Shown here piece by piece: positions 1 through 12,368 of a DNA stretch of 64,000 bases; positions within the stretch are counted from its first letter, which is position 1, and each line of letters starts with the position of its first letter. Source of the stretch: Pyronema omphalodes (Eukaryota > Ascomycota > Pezizomycetes > Pezizales > Pyronemataceae); NCBI GenBank assembly GCA_024516155.1, contig JAJJXM010000056.1, positions 186,001 to 250,000 on the forward strand, given 5' to 3'. Both the position numbers and the translations under genes were made by a program. The notes below the pieces were generated by a model that saw only the letters and a program-made list of their open reading frames with translations, was not told where the DNA came from and did no database searches.

Positions 1-1023
1 ACAACTGGAATTCCAACCCAGAACACGAGCGAGCGTGGTATGTGGAGATGGAGCGAGAGACGCGGTGATGCCTGGAGTTGGAGGTTTGTGAACACAGATT
101 GTAATCAAGCAAGCCTTAATAACACAGCTTGAAGACAAACTCGACCGCTTGTTATACAACCGCTGAAGGGATGCAGCTTCTCAATTTTTTTCTGAGCACT
201 TTGCAGATGGGAGGTCTCGTCGAGTCTCGAGTGCAACTTTCCAACCTGAGACTAGATGCTCGCGGTAAAAGGGGAAAGGACATGAGGAGTCGAACCCGAT
301 GCTGATCCCTGACGGGACGAAGGCAGCGCAAATGATCAACGAGCAGTGGCATTTGGTCCTTTCTGACGGTGGATTGGACAGATTCAGCAGAATTTAGGCA
401 ATAGAACGCCTTGCACGACTCGAGATGACCGTGATGTCAACCGCGATAGGCGAAACGTTGATATTGCAGACGTTTATGCTGTGCGTGGATGAAATGTTAC
501 AGACCGAGACGGATGGACACAGACGGCAGGACAGGTACACTGCTGATCCGGCTGGAGAATTATGTATGTATGTATGTCCTGGGCTCTTCTCTCCAGCGTG
601 TTCAAAAGGGCTGATGAACATGAAAAGGCGAAGACTTGCCACACTTGACCGACGCGCCTGAACTGCTGCGCGTTCGATGCCATCCACCGCCGTCCCTATC
701 CACAAGTACAAGCCCCTGCCGTCGATATCGACCAATCCTGACTACCCGCGTGCCATCCCAACAATTTGGTGACTTGGCATTATTCAAGCTTCACGCGTGT
801 GTCAGTCGCCAAGAGTTCAAGTACTTCAAAATATCTACGCCGCTCACCGAAGCAACGGCGTGGAGTCTGGATCCGAATTGCTTCACAAGGACCTTAAGCT
901 TGATAAAGTATCCCTTGTCCGACAAGGTTCTACAAGCTCCATCAGGTCCGGCAGAGCACAGCCAGACACGACAAAATCAAACAAACACCATTGGCATCCA
1001 GCATCACCACATCATATCATATC
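1..1023. other. Spacer and 5' region left of the DUF4604-like gene
   Basis: No reading frame here has a recognisable protein or plausible splice structure. A short TATG microsatellite lies near 563-577. The last few hundred bases are probably promoter and 5' leader of the gene that starts at 1024. Overlapping frames at 425-661, 636-1046 and 797-1111 give compositions typical of chance frames. Confidence 0.5.
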
Positions 1024-1675
1024 ATGTCCAACGCCAAAAAGCTTAGCTATGGTTCGTGCTTCCTTGTGCTCTTTGCTTTCTCATCCTCATCTAGTTCAAC
1101 CTGATCTGTAATACCTTCCCCTACCGCATCACCATGAGCCACCGCACGCATCAATTCATGCATACTTACCAGATACAACAGAGATGGAAGAGCCTGCGTT
1201 CCTGCGTCGGATGCGGGCAGCTGCCTCCGGGCAGGGTCAACCAGAACGCTACATTGCACCCAGAAACCGGAAAGTTGCTGTTGAAGACGGAGAGGATGCG
1301 CCGGCTTATGTGATGGAGGATGGAAGCAGTATCACTCGGGAGGAGTTTCAGAAGCTTGGAGGGAAGGGAGATGACGATGAGGAGGATGCCGAAAAGAAAG
1401 CTGAAGATAAGAAGGAGGGTGAAGCTGTAGAGGAGGGGATCAAGAAAGATGGGGAAGGTGAAAAAGTGGAGGACAAAGTGGAAGGTGAGGAAACAAAGAT
1501 AACGGTGGTGGAGGCAGGCATCAAGAAGAAACGTAAAGCTGCCAAGATTGTAGGAGCAGACGACGAGTCAGAGGACGAAAAGACAAAGAAGCTTGAGAAC
1601 GCTCCTGCCAAAGACGCAAAGGGAAAGCCAAAGCCAAAGCGTAGGGTAAAGCTTTCCTTTGGCGAAGACGAGTAG
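1024..1675 (+). CDS. KIAA1143-like protein (DUF4604), nuclear-type acidic/basic small protein
   Basis: Two exons, 1024-1051 and 1173-1675, joined across a 123-bp GT-AG intron (GTTCGT donor, TTACCAG acceptor), giving 176 aa. The join creates the N-terminus MSNAKKLSYDTTEMEEPAFL. A short conserved N-terminal block (KLSY, then EPAFLRRM) with a terminal KLSFGEDE is the signature of the KIAA1143/DUF4604 family, found from fungi to animals. The middle (about residues 60-165) is Lys/Glu-rich and low in complexity, with runs such as EDAEKK. It contains no catalytic motif, and the family has no settled function. Starting at the methionine at 1184 would drop the conserved KLSY block, so the spliced start is preferred. 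Two ACGCGT sites (1676-1681 and 1691-1696) follow the stop directly, then a minisatellite. Confidence 0.8.
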
Positions 1676-1721
1676 ACGCGTGAAATATAAACGCGTCACG
1701 AGTTCTAAACGCGAACCACTG

Positions 1722-1812
1722 GAATCACGGAGATCACGGGAATTACGGGGGTCACTGAAATCACGGAGATCACGGGAATCACGGAGATCGCAGAAATCGC
1801 GCAGATCATGAA
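1722..1812. repeat. 9-bp minisatellite, about 10 copies
   Basis: Imperfect tandem copies of ATCACGGAG / ATCACGGGA start about 45 bp after the stop codon of the DUF4604-like gene, probably in its 3' UTR. Single-base differences between units show it is not freshly amplified. Confidence 0.85.
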
Positions 1813-4800
1813 GCAATACTCTAGCCACGCGAGATTTCCGAGCAATAACCCAAGCTGTAGTAGTATGACCATAGCCAGTCTGTAGCTGCCTGCTCTGCTT
1901 GCTCTACTCTAAGTACTGTTGCGTTCCTGGGATTCATAACCGAGAGTACACTCAGGCAGGGACGGCAATGATAAGCCCCACCGACAAAGCCTGGGAAGCT
2001 CACGACGAAATGCTGTTCTTTACATGTATAAACATTTTCAACATTAAAGTTTTTAATTACTTAGAACCCTGCGAAATTCTGCAGAATGCCCTCTGATCCC
2101 TTTACTGATTTTCAACTTCCATTCAGTCAAAACATACCTTTTCAATTCAATCTCCATCCCTTATCCCAATTCCACCACCCTACAGAATCCACATGCATTC
2201 GAAGCCGAAGCAACGCCTTGAAAGCGTCAGTTATGTCCTCATTACTCGTGCCCGGTCTTCCAACTCTCCGAACGAAGGGATCTCATCGCGATGAGGTAAC
2301 TAAAGCAGACGCTGTGCATCTATGTACATTCAGGAGCAGTTGGGAAAAAAGTGCATTTAATAGGGGTACGACTGTAGAGGACTTTGATCTTTAGTAACAA
2401 CATAACAACTCCCAATGAACTGAGAAGGCAGAACCCCAGGAAAATTCAGGAAGAATCGTGATGACTTCATCCCGCGGTAACATAGTAATCATTGCCCTGT
2501 TTATATAGGGCCCTGTGTTAAGCGGGGTATATGTGAATACATATGGCCTCTTTTATTAAATTCTAGATTTCTCGATTCAACTTCACATGTATAGACATAC
2601 CCAGTTCCATGGATTTTTTCTTTCTTTTTTTTTTTCAAAGGGAAAATGGCGTACATTGGTGGGCTTCCCGAGCACATAGGCCTGTGTACATACCGGTCAG
2701 TTTGCATTCCCAGAAGTACCAGAGGCGCGGACTCTCCCCGGGCTGATGTCCCGAGTATCTAAATAACCCTAAATTCGCAGTTGAGTTAAAGTTGATCATC
2801 GGGAAATTTATGTACGTATGTAACATGTGGCGAACGACTGGGTTTCGTGTGTAATGTATCCGAGTACTCGGAAGGGTTCAAGATTGACGTCAAGAGCTAA
2901 AGATCCAGAGAGCTAAAGATCTCAACAACTGAAGAGCTAAGCCCTAGATGCCAGATGTTGGATGATGATTCGGCCTTTTTTATCCCCCTTTTCCGTGGCA
3001 TATGGCTATGGTGGGGGACACCAAGTCACGACAAGTGTGGACTGAAATCTACAATCGTTGGCCACCATGACCGGGGGGCGACAGGGATTAAAATGCGTCC
3101 GAGTGACACTCGGTGATTCAGAGTTTTTCTAGGTTGTCACACCGCGTTGCCCATAGTGCGGAAACATCGCATCGGAGGGGCATGGGTGATGATCTAGTTT
3201 AGTAAGCATGTATTAGTCACTGCATGTAGCCAATCAAGTGTGATTTCGTTTTGCGTCTTGGCATAACTCGGGTTGTCTTGGCACAAAAACACCATCTACA
3301 TATTTTCTCCGCCCATACAAAATACAGGGGTTTTTAAAACCTTTCAGCCCATTCACCTTTGACTTAAATTAAATTTGGCCCGATATAAGTTGTTCTCCAT
3401 CAACTTCTCTTTCAATCTTATCGAACCGTTTTCAAATCGGAGTGGTTGTGGTTGGTGTGAAAGATTTGGGGTGTTGTGCAATATTTGTCGTTGCGATGTG
3501 TCGGGACTTGGTGTCCCCCACCATTTCTACATATGGAGTCAAACATACATATATAGGGTGTTATGGTGCTAACCTTGCTGTCAATTCCAGGGTTTTTGAT
3601 CTACATTTTTATGCAGCTTCTATATAGCTTCTTTAGCTGCTGTAGCTACATAGAGTAATTACCTATTCTAGATATAGCTACCGGAGGAGGATGATCTTTT
3701 GTCATAGTTTGCATAACTTACATAGCTTATATTTACCTACATACAACACATATGTACATATACAAGTAGTATAAAGCTACATATATAAGAGGTGTTCAAA
3801 ATTGAAATGCATTAGCAGTAGCATTGCCTAGCGTAGCAGCCAGGTTTCATACGGGTCATAATATTCTACAGTATTATTTGCCAAGCGATCTTGCCAGCAT
3901 TCAACTAGGCATTTCTTTCTAACTTAAAGAAGAAATCATTGACTAGCGCATTATTTAGTGCACTGTTTTGGGTAAAAAAAATTCATCGATAGACGCTAAA
4001 TAATAGCAATATTATGTAATGCATTCTAACCGTGAGTACCTCTTATTTACTCTAAAATCTACATATGAGATGCCATGAATTATTGACTTATCACTAGTAA
4101 AGCATACTTCGCTACCCGGTCCCCACGTGTTGTATCTATTCGTTGTTAGAACTCAGCTTGGTGGTATTTGGAGTATTTAGTATGTTTTAACATGTTTCAA
4201 GTTTCAAATCATCTATATAAGAGGTTCGAGCACAACTACAATTCCAGATCGTGAATATTTCTTGGAATCGGGAAAAATAATCACCTTTATATATCTGTAG
4301 GTTTCATGTCATGTCTTTTTTCTGCCATTCTTTCGTTCTTTTCATTTCTGTGTACGTCTATGTACCGCGAAGACCTTTCCAATCCTTTTTTTCTGAAAAC
4401 AAGAAAAAAAAGAAAAAAAAAAAGAAATAAAAGACATGAATATAAATCACGACAGGAAACACAATAAAAACACCATAACATTTCCAAAACAATTCCCATG
4501 CCTCAATAGACATGCCAAAATTCCTTTCCACATCAGTGAGCACGAGCACCGTGGACCTGTGGTTATACAAAGTGCAGTGCGGTGCACGGTGGCGATGGTA
4601 CATACATAGTGGCAACTATGTACAAAGCGCACAGCCATATCCTGCCCTACATATGTACACACGACCTTCACTGTGTACGCGACATGACATGCATAGATAT
4701 GACACCGTATTTTATCAGCGCGATGAACCACCCGCCAGTGGAAAGATTTTCCGGGGTCACCGGTGATTTGTGAGTGGTCAGTGGTTGGTGGTTGGTGGTC

Positions 4801-5250
4801 GGTTATTGGTTGCTTTGGTAATTATATGCGTGCTCACAAAATGCCCCAAACCCTACGTAGTCTGTGGTTTGGGATATTTTTGTTTTCTGGGGATTGGATG
4901 GTTATGGGGGGTTTTATGCTTTAGGTTGTTTATCGTATGCTGCGTTTGGTGATTAGGTATGTTTACTTCTTCTGCTTCTTCTTCCCACTACTGCCTGAGC
5001 GCTTGTAACTTGTATATATCGGCACATACCATGACTACACACCAACATCGCTTAGCCATATATAGAAAACAATCTTCCGCGGTTCTCAAGATTTCCCAAG
5101 ATAACTCCACAAGGCCCCATTACTTTCGTTTGCGAGTTTCCCAGGTTGTCCGAGTTTCAAATTCCCAGGTTTCTGGGTTCCAAGTCCCGAGTTACTAGGT
5201 TTCCGATTTCCGATTTCTCGAATTTACAATAACACCCATGACACTCGATA

Positions 5251-5307
5251 TAGCATCTAGCATCTAGCATCTAGCATCTAGCATCTAGCATCTAGCATCT
5301 ATCATCT
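5251..5307. repeat. TAGCATC heptamer array
   Basis: About eight tandem copies of a 7-bp unit (TAGCATC). The last unit is degenerate (TATCATC). Confidence 0.9.
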
Positions 5308-5469
5308 ACCAACATAAAGTAAATCACAACCCAGCTAAAAAGAACACCTTATTTCGTTTTCCACCAACATATATATAGCATCATTACTTCAAAAAATAAT
5401 TCTATGTATTGCCATTCCCACTAAATCGTAGTCCTGGATGTACAGATAGATAGTAGATATATTCGAAAA

Positions 5470-5490
5470 GGGGGGGGGGGGGGGGGGGGG
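5470..5490. repeat. Poly-G run (21 G)
   Basis: An uninterrupted run of 21 guanines. It is the longest of several G or C homopolymers in the window. Confidence 0.95.
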
Positions 5491-5931
5491 TTTGGAGGTT
5501 TAAGAGTTTCGTGATAGGTATATATGGATAGATAGATCAATACCCAGGTAAGTGGGGGATTAGATTATTTGAATAGTAATCATCTGCACGTTTGGTTGAT
5601 AGTTGCTGTTTTTTATTATATACTCCTGAACTATATTTAGACTTCACCTCACGTCACTTTACTTTATTTGACGTCATCAGATCCAAAGAAAAAAAAAACA
5701 TTTGTATTCCATATATACTATTTCCACAAATCACGAATTACAATATCGACATCATCAACACCAAAACACATAAAAAAATCCAACAATCAAGCCCCTTTCA
5801 ACAAACAACATGCTCCACGGCGCAGTCGAGTCTTGCTAAAGGAATTGATAATGCTGCAATCTCAAGCCCATCTTTGGCATCTATTGATATTTATCGAAAG
5901 TTCCAACATACATTGGACGAGTCATGGAATC

Positions 5932-6106
5932 CTGAAGTTGAAGCTGAAGCCGAAGCCGAAGCCGAAGCTGAAGCTGAAGCTGAATCCTCAATCCTCAATC
6001 CTCAATCCTCAATCCTCAATCCTCAATCCTCAATCCTCAATCCTCAATCCTCAATCCTCAATCCTCAATCCTCAATCCTCAATCCTCAATCCTCAATCTT
6101 CAATCT
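5932..6106. repeat. Composite array: GAAGCC/GAAGCT hexamers, then TCCTCAA heptamers
   Basis: About eight hexamers (GAAGCT/GAAGCC) run to about 5984. About seventeen nearly perfect TCCTCAA heptamers follow at once. Hexamer and heptamer units preserve or cycle reading frames, which explains the long open frames reported across this stretch. No homology or start context supports a protein. Confidence 0.9.
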
Positions 6107-6252
6107 TATACTAACTAATCCATAACCTCTAGATAATAACAACAGCGGAAGTTCTTAAGTTCCCAAGTTCCCATGTAATTTTTCCTTTTATTTACTTTTT
6201 CTTCCTTTTACTTACTTTTTCTTCCTATTTCTTCTTATTTCTTCCTATTTTC

Positions 6253-6540
6253 CACGAATCACGAATCCCGAATCACGAATCACGAATCACGAGTCCGGAG
6301 GTAGTAGTTATGTACCTAAGGCATATGGTATGTAGGTATGTACTTGACATATATGATTTTTCATATACACTGCAGAATTACATAATTACATAATGGTTTC
6401 AGCGGTTACAGTTGACGAATCACAAATCACGAGTCCGGAAGTAGTAGTTATGTACATATGGTATGTGATTTTTATTTACTGCAGAATTACATGGTTACAT
6501 CATGGTGACAGTTGTTACAGTGGTTACAGTGGTTTCATGA
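6253..6540. repeat. CACGAAT heptamers and a diverged direct duplication
   Basis: A CACGAAT array (6253-6291) opens a block at about 6283-6413. That block is repeated with changes at about 6424-6530. Both copies contain, in order, AATCACGAGTCCGGA, GTAGTAGTTATGTAC, ATATGGTATGT and ACTGCAGAATTACAT. The second copy then expands a GTTACAGTG unit. Confidence 0.75.
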
Positions 6541-6663
6541 TATCGTTAATATGTAGATTCGATATAAACAAATAAAATCTCCGCACCTGCCACCCCCTCC
6601 CCGCTCCCCTACTTCCCCACCCCTCTACCTCTCCACCACACTACCTCTCTACCTCACCACCCT

Positions 6664-9600
6664 CTACCTCTTCAAAGTCTTCTGTTTATTCGCACCCACA
6701 ACCAATCTCTTCTGCACATAAAGTCCCTTCCGTTCCCTAACGGCATCCATATACCTCTTCGCCACATTTTCCCTATCCGCGGTATCTCCCAAATCCTCCA
6801 ATTCCTCCTCCGTAAACGGGATCCAAAACGGGTCGACATCAAGGATCTCAAACCCATAAAACACAAGCTGCGGCGTAGCAGCACCTCTAGAATTCTTCAG
6901 TATCTCAGTCGCAAACCCAAACGATTCCGCTACTGGAATCAAAGATCTAATCGTCCAGAAAGGTGTGCCTTCTTCTTGATCTTCCGAAATAGTACGGCCT
7001 CCGCGTTGAGATATGGTATCGTGCACTCGTCCTAGGACTTCGGTGGAGGCTTGAATGTCGCAGGAGTACATTGCGAGCAGGAGCCGTGGAGACCAGTCTA
7101 GGAAGCCGGTTTTGATGGCGTTTTGGATTGCGGGGATCAGTTCGAAGGATTTGGTGAGGGTGCTGGAGAGGTCGGTGGTGCTGCTGGTGTTGGTCAGTTC
7201 GAGGGATTCGAGGATGCAGGCTATGCCTTGGATTGGTTCGTTGCAGAGGGGTCCGGAGGAGGTGGTCAGTTGGAAGGCGTGGGTGATTTTGTCTTCGAAG
7301 TCACGGGAAGATAGAGCGATGAGGTTTTCGTTATTTTCATTATCTTCTGTGGCGTTTTGTTTTTGTTTTTCCTCCTCATCAGCAGCAAGAAGTAATTTCC
7401 GGAAAAGACTTTTCTCCGTAGCATCGATGAGCAAATTAGGACCAACACGTCTAGGACCAAACGCGATGATTTTATCAACAACTCCTTGCCAAATATCTCT
7501 TTCCTTTGGTGGACATTTCGAAAATGCCTTTGTCAATCCAGCCTTGATTTCGTCCATTGATAAAAGCTTCAGGTTTGCTTGTGTTCCTCTTTCGTCATCT
7601 GCAACTGCTGCGACTTCTGCTGCTACCGCTTCCCCGGCTTCTCCGGCTCGTTTGCTGGAATATAGGTTCTTGATCGAGGCCATGTTTTGAACCAAGAACT
7701 GGGTAACCTTTGCAGGGAGAGGACGGGTGCGAATACGCACAGACACACGACCGGAGGGAGTAACGGCAACTACAGTTCCTCTAGGAAGGTTTGGATCTTT
7801 GGGGGGAGACATTTCCGCGGCAGAGACAATAGTCTCACGGAAGGGAACAATAGGAGGGGAGGATTGGATTTCAATCTTTGCATATCGTTCCCTTAGATCC
7901 TTTAAACATCTTTCTAGATGCAATTCTCCGGCGGTTAGAATAACGTGCTCTCCGTTATCTTGAACAACGTATTCTGCACAGGGATCTGCTTGCTCGAGTA
8001 ATTTGCAGCCTTCGACTAGTTGTTGCATCTGGGAGGGGTTGCGAGGCTCTAAGGCTACTCTGACAATAGGCGCCGATCCAAGTCGAATACCGGCCAAGTT
8101 AAGACCTCCGGTGGGTACGCTGACTAGAGTTCCGTTTTTGAGAATCTTGCCTTCTAGTCCTGCTATGGCGAATACGTTTCCTGCGGGGACCTCGTTTAAT
8201 GCTTCAAGATCTCGTCCCATCATGTAGTACAAGTCCTTGACGGTGACCTTCTGGATATGTTGATCAGGATAGGCGGGGTTGTATTTAGGTCCAAGGACAT
8301 ATAGTTCCTGGCCTGTTTTGATGGTTCCGGAATAGACACGAGCAAATCCGATTAATTTCTCAGAGTCATCCTCCTCCTCTTGTTCCTTCTTTTCGTTTCC
8401 TTCCTCGTCTTCGGAATCTTCAGGTTCAGCGGTAACAATACCGGCTTCCTTTGCTTGGAGTCTTCGAGCATCTTCAATAGTCTTCTTACGGCGAAGCTCC
8501 CTCATCTCTTCTGCTGTTAACTGAACTCGTCGTACCTTCTTCAACTCCTTTGCTGGAATTGAAATCATCTTTGAAACGTAAGCAACCACGGGGCTGTCAT
8601 CTTTGGTTGAAAATTCGGTAACCGCGGTCTTGATATCCTCACTGACGCATTCCTTGCCGGGGACAGAGTCGATGATGTGAGGCATGCGGTCCTTCTGAGC
8701 GGTAGTAGGAGGGGGGAGCTGTTCAACGACTGAGATGAGAACGGCCTTTGAGAGGGGTAGCCATTGCATGAAGATAGTCTGAAGGAGGGAGCGTAGGTCC
8801 TTAGATTTCAGATCTCTAGGTAGGATTTTCAGGTTAAGAGACTTGACGATTTTCTCAATTTTTTCCTGGTCACTGAAGAAAACAGAGATATGTTAGGAAT
8901 GCCTTGCAATATATTTCGATTAAGAACAGGAGGGGAGAATGGCAAAGAACAGGGGAGTGGACGTACTGATTCAGCACAGTCGAATTATAGATGGCCCAAA
9001 TACTTTCCAACACCAATGTAACAAACATAGGTCTCAACTTTCTTCCCTTAAGATGTTTCTCCGACAGCACTCGCTTTGTCTTGGGATCCAAATAATATTT
9101 TCCCCACAAAAACTTTTCCAACTGCTCCTTCTTGACTCCCAACTTTTTCTCATAGATATCCGCAAACTGACGAATAGTGAAAGCCCATCCATCAATAGCA
9201 GATGCAAAAATGACGTTATGTTTCTCGGGTGCAAAATAAATTTCTTCGTCATCCTTCTCCTGGAACTGTTCATCCACTGCATCTTCTGTGGCATCTGTGG
9301 TGTCTCCCTTCTTCGCCGCTGCCTTCTCCGCAACTCTTTTTTCCAGTGTCTCTCTCCATTTAAGATCCTCCTCCATTCTCTCTCCAGCAAAGAAGGATCC
9401 CATAACCGCATTAACCTGTTCCACAGTTCTTCCCATTCTTTCAAAGGCTTCCAGCGGGGTCAACTGAAGCTCCGTAATAAGTCTGTCAATCTTATTTATC
9501 ACCAAAATTGGCTTGATATTCTCAACCCAGGCCTGTCTAAGCACGGTAACGGTTTGCGAACAAACACCCTCAACGGCATCTACCAATACAACAGCTCCAT

Positions 9601-10182
9601 CACATAATCTAGAGGCAGTTGAGACTTCGGAGGAGAAATCGATGTGACCAGGACTGTCGATTAGGTTCACCAAATACTCGTGTAATTCGGGTTCAGCATC
9701 CGGAATGGTGGATCGTCGCATCATACGGAAGTAAAGCGAGATGGCGCTGGATTCCATGGTGATTCCTCGAAGTTGTTCATCGGGCCGACTGTCGAGGTAC
9801 CGCACGCGTCCGGCGAGTTTAGCGGAGATGATACCATTGGTAGAGAGGAGACAGTCGGAAAGGGAGGTTTTGCCGTGGTCCTGGTGAGTGGGTTAGTGAG
9901 AGCGCGGTGGACGCGGGGTGGACGCGGGGTGGACGCAGCGCATTCTGGAGAGCTCAAGGGACAGAGCGGGTTGGACATACGACATGTGCTAAGATACAGA
10001 TCTGCGCACGCGAGTTAGCATTGGAATTGTGATATGAAGCAGACAGAGTGCAAGAAGTTGAGGCAATGTCTTCTTTAAGTTTCGCGACTCGCCTAACCTT
10101 GATGGATAATAGTACTGACATTTCTAATGTGATCGCTATTCCGCTGTAACGCAACGATTTGGGAGGGAGTAATTGGCGGCAT
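6664..10182 (-). CDS. RIA1: EFL1/RIA1, elongation factor 2-like GTPase of 60S maturation
   Basis: Cytoplasmic GTPase that, with Sdo1/SBDS, releases the anti-association factor Tif6/eIF6 from pre-60S subunits. Exons on the minus strand are 10182-10120, 10001-9981, 9880-8967 and 8872-6664, giving 1068 aa. The start MPPITPSQ precedes HIRN-ICILAHVDHGKT, the P-loop (residues about 26-33). G3 DSPGH is near 103-107 and G4 NKID near 157-160. The stretch around DEQLRGITMESS is diagnostic of the EF2/EFL1 group. A Lys/Glu-rich insertion near residues 200-240 and a long acidic insertion (EDSEDEEGNEKKE) in domain II are EFL1 features absent from EF2. The C-terminus (YMDAVRERKGL...LVVGANKQKTLKR) is typical of the family. 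Introns are 118, 100 and 94 bp. Exon 2 is only 21 bp. Length and motifs are complete, so the gene looks functional. Confidence 0.95.
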
Positions 10183-12368
10183 GGTTACTGCTCCAATGAT
10201 AGCAGTGTTGTTGCTGTTATTCTTGTGGTATTGGTGAGGGAGAGTGTTTTCTGTGAATGCGGTTGTGATGAAATGAGACTTGTAGAAGTTGTAATTTTTT
10301 GTTACGCGGCATAAAGACTCATCATGGCGTGGTAGTAGCCCTTTGGCGGGGTACTGGGCTTTTCGCTAACTCGTGTAAGCAGTCAAGGTCATGTGACTTG
10401 TCTTGTGCTTTGAGTTTAATCAATATTATTCTCGAGATTAAAGACTGTTACTTCAATGCAACATCTTCAATATCACAGAATTGACTCTAATTTCTGCTTC
10501 CCATCTCCAGACTCCGTTTCTTCCCTTCACCTCGCCGATATTTTCTCTCAAAAGCTCCCCTCTCCGATGGCCCCACTCTTCTGTGTGTGTCTCGGCCTTC
10601 CGTCATCCTGCTTAAGCCATCTTCTCTACCGCAGTCCCGACTCTGGCTATACTGGAACTGGATTAAAGTGTTGTAGCTCATAACTAAGCCTCCACGAACA
10701 TGAAGCTATTTAGCCTACGTTAAACCTCATTTGGTTGGAGTCCTTCTCGATGCTCTATTTTAATTTCAGACGGTCTTTAACGAGCGCCTGACCCTGCACA
10801 TGACGCTTGGTAGTCCCTGGCGTCGGAGATGGGAAATGTAAATGGGCTTTGTTTCCCAGCGCTGCGATGGGACTGTTTTCCTATTTCTGCAATTCACCAG
10901 GGAGGAGGAGGAGAGATGAATAGTAAATCTTTCAATATTTCATCTGTCAATAGTAAATCTTTCAACAGTACATCTGCCAATAGTAAATTTGTCAAATATG
11001 GAATTCTCATGATCATGCTCATGCTCATGCCCGTGCTTCGATGATCCTCTCATATGCCCTGTCAATCAGTTGGGGTCAGGTCAAAGCTGTGTTTCGCACG
11101 GCGGATTCCAATTCACCCCATGATGCTTTCATATTCAAACATATCAGACCAGACCAACATCAAAGTTAAAATTGCACACATCGTCCGAACCCGCTCACCC
11201 CATAAAAAAAAGCACAGATGTAGAGTAGAGTCTCTTTAGTTGTTTCCGAGAGTAGTCCCAGCCGGGCTAATTCGTCGAGCTGCTGGACAGACTGCCACTA
11301 AAACAAATCCCACCCACTTTTTGAAACCCTCCCCATTCCCACAATCCCCCGAGGATACAACCCCGAACACGATACCAAGCGTTTCCTACGCCCCGAGGGC
11401 ACGAAAGGCACACTGGGCAAACGGACAACGGCCACGACGAGGACAGAGAACATCGAATGCCAGAAAGAAGAATCGAGAGAGAAATACGACCAGAGAAACA
11501 ACTGAACATTTGACCCGAGGAATCAAAGAACCAGGACATCGCGAACAAGTACTCTAGGGGAACAACCAACCCTACACTGCACAACTGCACAACTGCACAA
11601 CCGCCACTTATCCTGTCCTACCGACAATTCTGTGTCCTACTCGACCAGAGTACTGAGACTGTACTCTACATCGACCGCCGCCAATAGTACTTCAGCAACT
11701 TTGATACTTCAATCCAAGTCGACCACAATACCAGAGACCCAAGTACCTCTTGCGACTTGCTCCTCTACCTGCTGAGAATGCGATATAGCCTTCCCTACTG
11801 TCACTGTCACCAACAACCACCTCGATCAGAGTCCGAACCTTGAAAGCCACACCACATTTACCACAACCTACATTACTTTCTTGCACGCTCCCAGGCCGAG
11901 AGCATTTATATTGGCACCAGGATATTGATTAATAAACCCACCTTTTACACTCTCGACGAGCCTTTTCTTTTTCGTTTACCTAATCCGCAAATCAATTCAA
12001 CTTTCAATCTGAAACCCTGATTCTCACACGACACCTACGACAGCACGACTCTACGACCGTCGGCGAATCTTCGTCTCGTCTCAGTCGGCCTACGTTTTAG
12101 ACAGTCTACAATTGCCCTCTGTCTTTGACAAGCGTCATTCTACACGTCCCCGCGCCTGGTGCCTATCCGCAGTGGCATGAGCCCATAGTCCATCACGCCG
12201 GGTATCCCTGTAGACGATAGCTTCATCCCGCGTTACAGCACGCTCTACTGCACCGCGCTCACCAAATCGCAAATTGCAAATTGCAAAATCAATCTTTAAT
12301 CCTACAGAAGCGAATCGCTTTCAACTGAAAAACACCTACGACCCAACGACCCAACTACCGCAGTTACA
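10183..12368. other. Divergent intergenic region between EFL1 and the PH-domain gene
   Basis: About 2.2 kb holding both promoters. A short repeat of AGTAAATCTTTCAA-like units lies at about 10920-11000. From about 11950 the DNA is C-rich and free of long repeats, as expected for a long 5' leader of the PH gene. The frame at 11240-11557 shows no conserved content and may be leader sequence. No RNA gene is recognised. Confidence 0.5.

Larger units (their letters stand above)
1813..6663. other. Repeat-rich intergenic spacer, about 4.9 kb
   Basis: I see no gene. The stretch is AT-rich and full of TACATA/TATGTA words. It holds several tandem arrays, listed separately, and CT-rich tracts at 6180-6255 and 6585-6662 that run up to the EFL1 stop codon. 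Frames at 2086-2394 and 5592-6125 are judged to be chance or repeat-driven. Confidence 0.6.

Noticed and set aside
636..1046. 136-codon plus-strand frame upstream of the DUF4604-like gene
   Set aside because: It overlaps the start of the real gene in another frame, has no motif and reads like translated leader sequence.
2086..2394. 102-codon plus-strand frame
   Set aside because: No conserved pattern, poor start context and no splice partners; a length easily reached by chance in a 5-kb spacer.
5592..6125. 177-codon plus-strand frame ending in SSILNPQ repeats
   Set aside because: The second half is only the TCCTCAA array read in frame, and a second frame of the same array is also open.
11240..11557. 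105-codon plus-strand frame upstream of the PH gene
   Set aside because: Arg/Pro/Thr-rich text without motif; more likely 5' leader or promoter.
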